A DNA stretch of 17,553 bases, from positions 9,448-27,000 of the forward strand of contig NZZH01000040.1 in assembly GCA_002702405.1 (NCBI GenBank). The letters run 5' to 3'. The position numbers were made by a program, and so were the translations under genes. The DNA comes from Flavobacteriaceae bacterium (lineage in GTDB: Bacteria; Bacteroidota; Bacteroidia; Flavobacteriales; Flavobacteriaceae). The notes below the pieces were generated by a model. The model saw only the letters and a program-made list of their open reading frames with translations, was not told the origin of the DNA and searched no databases. Numbering within the stretch: the first letter of the stretch is position 1; each line of letters begins with the position of its first letter. Positions 12,495-17,553 of this stretch are shown piece after piece.

Positions 12495-13072
12495 GGTATA
12501 AGCCAGTAAGATTTAATTCCCCCTCTTTTATCCCATTCAAACTTGCATCTTCGGTGTCCAGATCTCTGTAAATAAAGAAATTCTAGCGAAGAAAAAGTAA
12601 AGACTATGGTAGAGAAGTTTTTGTAACCATCTTCAAGGTTTACATCCTTGATGTGGAAATCATAAGATTCAGGATTATTAGTTAAATGACTAGAACCATC
12701 TTTAACTGAATAACACTTTTTTGATATAGCTTGAGACTCTTCCCAAGCTTTTTTAGACTGTTTATTTTTATAGTTAACCTTTGATGTACCTACCATCCGA
12801 ATTTGTGTTTTACTTTCTGGATCATAACCAATTAAGCTAGTGATGGGATTATCTTTTATTGCTTGTACTTTTTGTGATCGGTAATCTGAATGAAATCTTA
12901 AAAATCTTTTAGAAGCATTGAAATCTCTAAGCACCATGACTCTGGAATAAATCTCTTTATTATGTAATGTGCTCATTGTTAAGGTATGAAACATAGAGGA
13001 TCTGTTCTTTATTCCATCGCGAATAAGTTCAAAGGCTCTTTGCATAATTTTTGCTTTGTTATCGTAATTCAT
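12491..13072 (-). CDS. PNPOx-like FMN-binding split-barrel protein
   Basis: This 193-aa protein resembles the pyridoxamine-phosphate-oxidase-like flavin split-barrel superfamily. Supporting segments are SRVMVLRDF (43-51), followed by FHSDYRSQK (60-68), where these proteins contact FMN phosphate. After a central variable part comes a C-terminal LQRSGHRRCKFEW (169-181 region) ending in WLIP, comparable to the substrate/FMN end of PdxH. It is shorter and more divergent than true PdxH, so the reaction and even the cofactor (FMN, F420 or haem) cannot be assigned. It overlaps the DUF4136 gene by 4 bases at the stops. No ribosome-binding site is evident. Confidence 0.75.
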   Translation of the reverse strand: MNYDNKAKIMQRAFELIRDGIKNRSSMFHTLTMSTLHNKEIYSRVMVLRDFNASKRFLRFHSDYRSQKVQAIKDNPITSLIGYDPESKTQIRMVGTSKVNYKNKQSKKAWEESQAISKKCYSVKDGSSHLTNNPESYDFHIKDVNLEDGYKNFSTIVFTFSSLEFLYLQRSGHRRCKFEWDKRGGIKSYWLIP

Positions 13073-13111
13073 AAAATGAGTCTAATTCATGTTTCACCAC
13101 TTCTAAAATTT

Positions 13112-13141
13112 TTGTTTTAAAATACCAGGTAGATTTATAGT
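13112..13141 (+). promoter_or_regulatory. Possible sigma-70 promoter for the coiled-coil gene
   Basis: TTGTTT (13112-13117) and TATAGT (13136-13141) are 18 bases apart, within the 96-base gap between divergent genes. The predicted transcript would begin about 20 bases before the ATG at 13169. Nothing else is seen in this gap. Confidence 0.4.
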
Positions 13142-13168
13142 TTTTATGGCAAAATCTAATGATTGATT

Positions 13169-13819
13169 ATGAGTGAAAGTACGAGAATTCCACCAAGAAG
13201 GAAATCAAAAGGTGATGGACAGTTTATGTTCAGTGCCTTGATATTAGTTCTTGTTGTAGCATCTCTATTAGGAATGTACTTCTATATTGAGGATCAAAAA
13301 AATAAGAGCAGTGAAGCAGTTGAAGTAATTGCAGGGAAAGTTCAGAACATAGAAAGTAAATTGTCGATTACTAATGAAGACTCGGCACAGAATATGGATA
13401 CTGTGACAGACCAGATTTCTTTTCTAGATAAAGAAGTAAGAAAATTATGGGGACATCGTAAGGGGTATCTCGAAAATTTTAAGAATCAAGAGAACCAGCT
13501 CAATTCTAATGAAAAAAGCATTAAAAATTTAAAATCTCAAATAACAGGAGTGGATGATAAATTAGGGTCTTTAAATGAAAAGATACAATTAGCTGAAGAT
13601 CTTCAGCTCAAAATAACACTGCTTACCAATGAGTTAAATAAGCAGAAAAAAATTTTAGAAGATAATGAAGAAACTTTAGGAGCTATAGATCAATATAGAA
13701 TACAAAATAATCAAAAAATAACCGAAGTACTCAATAGATTAAATAATTTATCAAGAGAGCTAGAAGATATAGAGTCTGATTTAAATGCATTAAGTCCAAC
13801 TGGAAGTAACATTGAATAA
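13169..13819 (+). CDS. Membrane-anchored coiled-coil protein, unknown function
   Basis: I do not recognise a named family. The 216-aa protein has a basic cytoplasmic N-terminus (PPRRKSKG), one membrane helix (about residues 20-40) and a long, probably periplasmic coiled coil (about 45-208) rich in Asn, Lys, Glu and Leu. It has a conserved-looking segment FLDKEVRKLWGHRKGYLENF at about 91-110. There is no enzyme motif or cysteine pair. The build suggests a bitopic envelope scaffold or tether. The ATG at 13169 is preferred over a TTG six bases upstream. It overlaps the following small membrane-protein gene by 8 bases, so the two are probably translated together. Confidence 0.75.
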   Translation: MSESTRIPPRRKSKGDGQFMFSALILVLVVASLLGMYFYIEDQKNKSSEAVEVIAGKVQNIESKLSITNEDSAQNMDTVTDQISFLDKEVRKLWGHRKGYLENFKNQENQLNSNEKSIKNLKSQITGVDDKLGSLNEKIQLAEDLQLKITLLTNELNKQKKILEDNEETLGAIDQYRIQNNQKITEVLNRLNNLSRELEDIESDLNALSPTGSNIE

Positions 13820-14024
13820 CTTACTAAATGAAACTTTTTTTAAAGTTTTTCTCATAGTTTGTTTAGTGCCCGGAATATTATTAATTGGCAAAGCATTTTT
13901 ATTGCTTTCACCAATTATTTTCTGGGTTTTAAGCTATATGGCATATAAAAAAGAGGATCAGAATGAAGCAATAATGTGGATTATTTTTGCTATTTTGGGT
14001 TTAATCCTAGCCTTTGTCATATAG
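13812..14024 (+). CDS. Small membrane protein, unknown function
   Basis: This is a 70-aa hydrophobic protein with two or three membrane segments (about residues 9-27, 28-44 and 52-70) and a short charged loop (KKEDQNE). No family is recognised. The start is a TTG overlapping the end of the coiled-coil gene by 8 bases; the next in-frame candidate (GTG at 13866) would remove most of the first helix. It ends 15 bases before tRNA-Leu. Overlap with the upstream gene suggests the two products work together, but this is inference. Confidence 0.6.
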   Translation: MNNLLNETFFKVFLIVCLVPGILLIGKAFLLLSPIIFWVLSYMAYKKEDQNEAIMWIIFAILGLILAFVI

Positions 14025-14039
14025 AATATGCAATCTACC

Positions 14040-14124
14040 GGGGATGTGGTGGAACTGGCAGACACGCTGGATTTAGGTTCCAGTGCCGAAAGGCGTGGGG
14101 GTTCGACTCCCTCCATCCCTACCA
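14040..14124 (+). tRNA. tRNA-Leu, anticodon UAG
   Basis: A complete 85-nt type II tRNA with encoded CCA (14122-14124) and discriminator A73, as leucyl-tRNA synthetase expects. The anticodon stem CTGGA/TCCAG encloses the loop TTTAGGT, with anticodon TAG at 14074-14076. The long variable arm forms GCC-GAAA-GGC (14085-14094). The D-stem is GTG/CAC. The T-arm GGGGG/CCCTC encloses TTCGACT. The acceptor stem pairs 14040-14046 with 14114-14120 and begins with a G1-U72 wobble pair. It decodes CUN leucine codons, chiefly CUA and CUG. It lies 15 bases after the small membrane gene; no good promoter of its own is seen, so it may be processed from that transcript. Confidence 0.96.
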
Positions 14125-14162
14125 ACTTAAAAAAATAGCTCAAGAAACGTTAAAATAAAAAT

Positions 14163-14306
14163 ATGAAAGACGAAGACTTAATGAAATTGAGTGAGCATTT
14201 TTTTGAAAAGTGTCCTACAGAAGCAAGGAATTTTTTTCACCAAATACTTGCCAAACTGGATAAAATTGAAAAAAAGCTTGAGGATTTGGAATCAAGAGGA
14301 ACTTGA
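14163..14306 (+). CDS. Putative 47-aa charged small protein
   Basis: A short ORF begins 38 bases after the tRNA. It encodes a soluble, helix-forming protein: a phenylalanine-containing first half (EHFFEKCPTEARNFFHQ) followed by a heptad-like charged helix (ILAKLDKIEKKLEDLES). The amphipathic pattern and use of the gap argue for a real gene, possibly an oligomerising small protein. There is no clear ribosome-binding site, and no family is recognised. Confidence 0.45.
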   Translation: MKDEDLMKLSEHFFEKCPTEARNFFHQILAKLDKIEKKLEDLESRGT

Positions 14307-14356
14307 TTTCAACAATCAATTTGACTGCATTTTAAATATTTAAGAGGATAAGACTT

Positions 14357-14722
14357 ATGGATAGGTTTTTGAACATACTTACTTACGCAATAGGCTTTCT
14401 TTTTTTATTTAATGGGCTTTTGTGGCTTATTAGTCCGGAAAATATTGCATCAAGTTTGGGTATGCCACTATTAACAGGCCATGGCTTGAGTACACAAATT
14501 GGTGACTTAGCTAGCTTTTTTTTGGTCGTTGGTATTTTTTCTTTGATTGGCGCTTATACAAAAAAACCGTATTGGTTGTATACACCAGCAGCTTTAGTTG
14601 GTTTTGCAGCTCTATCACGAATAATTGCATACCTTGCTCACGGTGCTGCTTTATCAACAGATAAGATATTGGTCGAAGTAGCTGTAATGAGTATTTTATT
14701 ATTCGTTGCAAAGAAAAATTAG
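14357..14722 (+). CDS. Four-helix small membrane protein (DUF4345/DoxX-like build)
   Basis: The 121-aa product is almost entirely hydrophobic, with four membrane segments (about residues 5-24, 45-66, 72-91 and 103-118). The first helix is followed by LLWLISPENIASSLGMPLL, and conserved-looking Gly-Asp (GDLASFF) stands at the start of the second. This layout resembles DUF4345 or DoxX-type proteins, whose roles are unknown or poorly defined; the family assignment is tentative. A strong ribosome-binding site AGAGGA (14343-14348) lies 8 bases before the ATG. It is convergent with the DUF2805 gene, with only 7 bases between stops. Confidence 0.75.
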   Translation: MDRFLNILTYAIGFLFLFNGLLWLISPENIASSLGMPLLTGHGLSTQIGDLASFFLVVGIFSLIGAYTKKPYWLYTPAALVGFAALSRIIAYLAHGAALSTDKILVEVAVMSILLFVAKKN

Positions 14723-14729
14723 CATAGAG

Positions 14730-14990
14730 TCATTTGGACTTGATCTTATTATTATCATAGGATTGATGCCGACCAACTTTAAAGTTTCTTAAGGATGCGT
14801 GCTTTGTTTTTCTGCCACGTACTCTTTTTTTCCATACCAAAAATGACCCTGAATTTAATTCTTTTTCCATAATTTTTCTAACTTGCGATTGATTTAATTC
14901 AAATTCTTTTTTAATGGCTTCAAAGGGTGTTCTGTCCTCCCATGCCATTTCTATTATTCTTGATAGATCTTCTTTACTAAACTTAATCAT
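14730..14990 (-). CDS. DUF2805/TIGR03643 family protein
   Basis: This 86-aa protein matches a small conserved bacterial family of unknown function (DUF2805, TIGR03643). The key stretch is IIEMAWEDRTPFEAIKKEF (residues 12-30), followed by a recognition-helix-like segment (NQSQVRKIMEKEL) and the conserved basic VWKKRVRGRKTKH (52-64). Residues about 5-45 look like a helix-turn-helix, and the C-terminal tail is strongly basic. Nucleic-acid binding is therefore plausible but unproven. It is divergent from the Rossmann-dehalogenase pair, with 39 bases between start codons, so it could regulate that pair. Confidence 0.85.
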   Translation of the reverse strand: MIKFSKEDLSRIIEMAWEDRTPFEAIKKEFELNQSQVRKIMEKELNSGSFLVWKKRVRGRKTKHASLRNFKVGRHQSYDNNKIKSK

Positions 14991-14994
14991 ATAA

Positions 14995-15024
14995 TTGAAA
15001 AAAACTATTATCCTTATATATATA
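14995..15024 (+). promoter_or_regulatory. Possible promoter giving a leaderless transcript
   Basis: TTGAAA (14995-15000) is followed, 18 bases later, by TATATA (15019-15024); an alternative TATATA at 15017 gives a 16-base spacer. Transcription would begin at or next to the ATG at 15030, which lacks a ribosome-binding site. Confidence 0.35.
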
Positions 15025-15029
15025 ACTAT

Positions 15030-15671
15030 ATGAAGTTCGTTGTAGCAGGTTCAACAGGTCTCATTGGAAAAAGTTTAATAAGTTATATTTCCACAAATAA
15101 TGAAGTGATCGCTTTAACTAGAAGAAATTTCAGTTTCCCTAAAAATGTTCAGCAGACTTTAGTGGATTTTGATAATGATTATGATATTCCTAATGCAGAT
15201 CATTTATTCATATGTCTTGGCTTTCCAGTCACACTTGCTGACCTTTTCATAATGCAGAAAGAAGTAAAAAAACAGTTTTATAAAGTTGATTATGAATATG
15301 TTTGCAATCTAGCAATCAAAGCAGAAAAAGTAGGCATCAAAAATGTTTCGGTAGTTTCGGCTGTTGGCGCAACTGAAAGCTCCTTTAATTATTATTTGAA
15401 GATAAAGGGCTTAATGGAAGAACAATTAAAAAATCTAAATTTTCAAACACTAAATATAATTCAACCTAGTCATTTATTAGGTGAAAGAGAAAAACCAAAT
15501 GGATTGGATGTAAAAATATTTGAAGCCATGACTAATATCACTGGAAATTTATTATTAGGCCCGTTAGCAAAATTCAAAAATGTTAACGCTATTGAAATTG
15601 CGAAATTAATGTATGAAAAAGCATTAAATAGCAGGAAAGGCATAAACTATTTTACTAGAATGGACATATGA
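15030..15671 (+). CDS. NAD(P)-binding atypical SDR (HTATIP2-like)
   Basis: This 213-aa Rossmann protein belongs to the atypical short-chain dehydrogenase group that includes HTATIP2/YbjT-like proteins. The dinucleotide-binding motif GSTGLIG (7-13) stands at the N-terminus, with the downstream basic pair RR (31-32) that favours NADP(H). SVVSAVGA and YYLKIKGLMEEQL (YxxxK-like) follow in the expected places, then IIQPSHLLGERE. The substrate is unknown and, as in many such proteins, it may be a redox sensor rather than an enzyme. The start fits the Rossmann strand exactly. Its stop overlaps the dehalogenase start as ATGA, so the two are surely co-translated. Confidence 0.85.
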   Translation: MKFVVAGSTGLIGKSLISYISTNNEVIALTRRNFSFPKNVQQTLVDFDNDYDIPNADHLFICLGFPVTLADLFIMQKEVKKQFYKVDYEYVCNLAIKAEKVGIKNVSVVSAVGATESSFNYYLKIKGLMEEQLKNLNFQTLNIIQPSHLLGEREKPNGLDVKIFEAMTNITGNLLLGPLAKFKNVNAIEIAKLMYEKALNSRKGINYFTRMDI

Positions 15672-16555
15672 AAATTTTAAGAACTCCAGAGCCAAGATTT
15701 GAAAATCTTAAAGATTATAATTTTGAACCACACTATTTTGATGTGCAGTATGAAGGTGAAGCACTAAGAATGCATTATGTCGATGAAAACCCTTCATCAG
15801 ATGAAGTGGTTTTACTTTTACATGGAGAGCCAAGCTGGTCTTATCTTTATAGGCATATCATTCCAATTCTTGCTCAAGCAGGTAAAAGAGTCATAGCACC
15901 TGATTTAATTGGCTTTGGTAAGTCAGATAAACTAGCAGAGAGATCCGATTATTCGTATGCCAATCATATTAATTGGACAACTCAATTAGTAGAGCATCTA
16001 AACTTATCCAATATGATTCTATTTGCTCAAGATTGGGGCGGCCTTATAGGCTTAAGAATACTGGCTGCCAATCCAGAAAAATTTTCTGGCTTAGTAGTTT
16101 CAAATTCAGGATTACCAGTTGGAATTGGGGCAACAGAAGGGTTCAATCAATGGCTTAATTTTAGTCAAACTGTAGAAAATTTTGATTCAGGAAAAATTGT
16201 CTATCAGGGCAGCATGAAAAAACTTGATGAAGCAGAGATGGCTGCTTACAACGCACCATTTCCAGATGAATCTTTTAAGGCTGGACCAAGAGTATTTCCT
16301 ACTCTAGTTCCTATAACTAATGAACACCCTCAAGTTCAAGAAAATATTGAGGCTTGGGAAGTTCTAAAAAATTTTGATAAACCAACTATCGCAATTTTTG
16401 GAGAATATGACTTCTCATTTAGAGAACAAGATAAATATATTATTGAAAAAATTGCTGGTGCTAAAGGAATGAATCATCGAAGAATTGAAGCAGGTCATTT
16501 TTCTCAAGAAAATCAACCAGAATTAATAGCTGAAACAATACTTTCTATCGATTAA
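15668..16555 (+). CDS. Haloalkane dehalogenase (HLD-I type alpha/beta hydrolase)
   Basis: Haloalkane dehalogenases hydrolyse carbon-halogen bonds to an alcohol and halide. The 295-aa length and motifs fit subfamily I. HGEPSWSYLYR (52-62) supplies the oxyanion region. AQDWGG (120-125) carries the nucleophile D122 and first halide-binding tryptophan W123. The acid is probably D248 (FGEYDFS) and the base H277 (EAGHFSQE). The cap domain, about residues 150-225, contains W162, a candidate second halide ligand. Such enzymes are common in marine bacteria, but native substrates are mostly unknown; an epoxide or ester hydrolase is less likely because the DW pair and HGEP are intact. It is co-transcribed with the upstream SDR, and its stop interleaves with the convergent gene. 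Confidence 0.9.
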   Translation: MKILRTPEPRFENLKDYNFEPHYFDVQYEGEALRMHYVDENPSSDEVVLLLHGEPSWSYLYRHIIPILAQAGKRVIAPDLIGFGKSDKLAERSDYSYANHINWTTQLVEHLNLSNMILFAQDWGGLIGLRILAANPEKFSGLVVSNSGLPVGIGATEGFNQWLNFSQTVENFDSGKIVYQGSMKKLDEAEMAAYNAPFPDESFKAGPRVFPTLVPITNEHPQVQENIEAWEVLKNFDKPTIAIFGEYDFSFREQDKYIIEKIAGAKGMNHRRIEAGHFSQENQPELIAETILSID

Positions 16556-17145
16556 AGGTAATCAGGCATTTCTCTTAAGGCTTCTTTACCCCAAAAAATC
16601 TGTTCACCAATAAAGAAAGTAGGAACACCAAAAACACCCATGGCGACAGCTTCTTCTGTGTTTTTGATAAGTTTTTGTTTAATTGCATCATCAGAAGTCT
16701 TTTGGATGATATCTGAACCATCTAAACCATTTTTATTTAGGTAATCAATCAATATATCTTTATCACCTAAATTGATCTGCTCTTCCCACATACCTTTTGC
16801 CATAACATCGACATAATCCATGAGAATGCCTTTTTCTTCTGCAACAAGCGCACCTCGTTGCATGGTTAGAGTATTGACTGGAAAATGAGGATTCATTTGA
16901 AAACCTTCAATTTTATGAAATTTCACGAATCGCTCTATTTCTTTACCAAAGTAAGAATTTTTATTTGGTATTTCTGCATAGGCAATCATAGGAGGCGTAT
17001 TATTGCTTAATTTATGAATGCCACCAAGCAAGCAAATGAAGTAATCAAATTTTACTGAATGTTTTGCTTCAAAATCAGGAATAACTTTATGACATAAATA
17101 GCCATTAGGGCTAGCAATATCGTAGACAAATTTTATTTTCACCAT
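16552..17145 (-). CDS. 2-hydroxychromene-2-carboxylate isomerase-like (kappa-GST/DsbA fold)
   Basis: This 197-aa thioredoxin-fold protein belongs to the HCCA isomerase/kappa glutathione transferase group. Typical features are the N-terminal FVYDIASPNGYL (6-17) with serine S12 at the active position instead of cysteine, NPHFPVNTLTMQRGAL in the middle, and the C-terminal GVFGVPTFFIGEQIFWGKE with cis-proline and the substrate-side tryptophan. The group uses glutathione to isomerise aromatic breakdown intermediates or conjugate small electrophiles; the substrate here is unknown. It overlaps the dehalogenase gene by 4 bases at the stops and is divergent from the SDR at the window end. Confidence 0.87.
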   Translation of the reverse strand: MVKIKFVYDIASPNGYLCHKVIPDFEAKHSVKFDYFICLLGGIHKLSNNTPPMIAYAEIPNKNSYFGKEIERFVKFHKIEGFQMNPHFPVNTLTMQRGALVAEEKGILMDYVDVMAKGMWEEQINLGDKDILIDYLNKNGLDGSDIIQKTSDDAIKQKLIKNTEEAVAMGVFGVPTFFIGEQIFWGKEALREMPDYL

Positions 17146-17164
17146 TTTGTACTAACTAGATTAA

Positions 17165-17170
17165 TATAAT
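17165..17170 (+). promoter_or_regulatory. Possible -10 element for the terminal SDR gene
   Basis: A perfect TATAAT stands 31 bases before the TTG start at 17202, in a 56-base divergent gap. No good -35 is found at the right distance. Confidence 0.35.
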
Positions 17171-17201
17171 CTTAGACATAATTTTAATTTTTGGAATAGT
17201 T

Positions 17202-17553
17202 TTGAAAGGATCAGTAATTATTATCGGTACAGGGCCAGGTTTAGGCTCCAGCCTAGCTAGAAAGTTTGCAAAAAAGGGTCATCATGTTTTTGTAGTCAGA
17301 AGAGAAAGACATTCTGAAGAATTATATTCACTTTGCGATGGAATAAAAGAATCTGGAGGTTCTGCAACAGCAATACCTACCGATGCAAGAGAAGAAGAGC
17401 AGGTCATAAGTTTATTTTCTAAAGTAGCAAAATCTGGTCCCATTGATTGCGTTATTTTTAATATTGGAGCTAATGTATTTTTCTCTATTGAAGAGACCAC
17501 CTCTAGAGTCTTTAGAAAAATTTGGGAGATGGGTACATTTGCAGGATTTTTAG
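17202..17553 (+). CDS. Short-chain dehydrogenase/reductase, N-terminal part
   Basis: The gene runs off the window end; 117 codons are visible, without a stop. The N-terminus is a classical SDR cofactor site: a beta strand followed by GTGPGLGSSLARKFA, a form common in SDRs annotated only as oxidoreductases. After the second strand, VVRRER suggests NADP(H) preference. The NIGAN motif (equivalent to NNAG) and the helix ending WEMGTFAGFL follow in the expected order. The catalytic Ser-Tyr-Lys lies beyond the window. The start is taken as TTG at 17202 because it immediately precedes the Rossmann strand and no in-frame ATG or GTG is near. The substrate is unknown. Confidence 0.85.
   Translation, partial: MKGSVIIIGTGPGLGSSLARKFAKKGHHVFVVRRERHSEELYSLCDGIKESGGSATAIPTDAREEEQVISLFSKVAKSGPIDCVIFNIGANVFFSIEETTSRVFRKIWEMGTFAGFL

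Noticed and set aside
13163..13168. TTG start two codons before the coiled-coil ATG
   Set aside because: It adds nothing recognisable, and ATG is the stronger start codon.
13995..14025. A dedicated promoter for tRNA-Leu (TTGGGT with TATAGA)
   Set aside because: The spacer is 19 bases and both hexamers are weak; read-through from the upstream gene is as likely.
13958..14158. Open frames on both strands across the tRNA
   Set aside because: They are by-products of the tRNA-Leu sequence and overlap the small membrane gene.
14333..14344. Palindrome TTAAATATTTAA before the four-helix membrane gene
   Set aside because: It is all A/T, has no loop or T-run, and is likely by chance in such AT-rich sequence; neither a terminator nor a clear operator.

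Overview
The window is a gene-dense, AT-rich stretch of chromosome with almost no intergenic space. It looks like a free-living marine gammaproteobacterium with a streamlined genome, SAR86-like in style. This is an inference from the gammaproteobacterial gene order smc-zipA-ligA, the System I cytochrome c maturation genes, a haloalkane dehalogenase, low GC and very frequent gene overlaps. No mobile element, CRISPR array or phage gene is visible.

Bases 1-9038 (+) form one run of ten genes in which all nine junctions overlap: ccmC (5' end outside the window), ccmD, ccmE, ccmF, ccmG, ccmH, smc, zipA, ligA and a lipoprotein lytic transglycosylase. The first six handle haem delivery, chaperoning and ligation to apocytochrome c in the periplasm. 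The next four deal with chromosome organisation, the divisome, DNA sealing and cell-wall remodelling. Two things stand out. The SMC protein keeps both ATPase head halves but is only 736 aa long and has no recognisable hinge. ccmF has no ATG, GTG or TTG at its proper start and apparently begins with ATT.

Bases 9035-13072 hold alternating single genes: an M16C metalloprotease (-), a DUF4136-type lipoprotein (+) and a PNPOx-like flavin-barrel protein (-). Convergent neighbours overlap by exactly four bases, so their stop codons are interleaved; this occurs three times in the window.

Bases 13169-14722 (+) hold a membrane-anchored coiled-coil protein, a 70-aa membrane protein, tRNA-Leu(UAG), a 47-aa small ORF and a four-helix membrane protein. 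Bases 14730-17553 hold a DUF2805/TIGR03643 protein (-), divergent from an atypical SDR plus haloalkane dehalogenase pair (+), then a 2-hydroxychromene-2-carboxylate isomerase-like protein (-) and the start of a classical SDR (+) cut by the window end. This last part looks like small-molecule or xenobiotic metabolism, but no pathway can be assigned.

No stretch longer than 100 bases lacks a gene. I found no convincing intrinsic terminator anywhere; promoter calls are pattern-based and weak.
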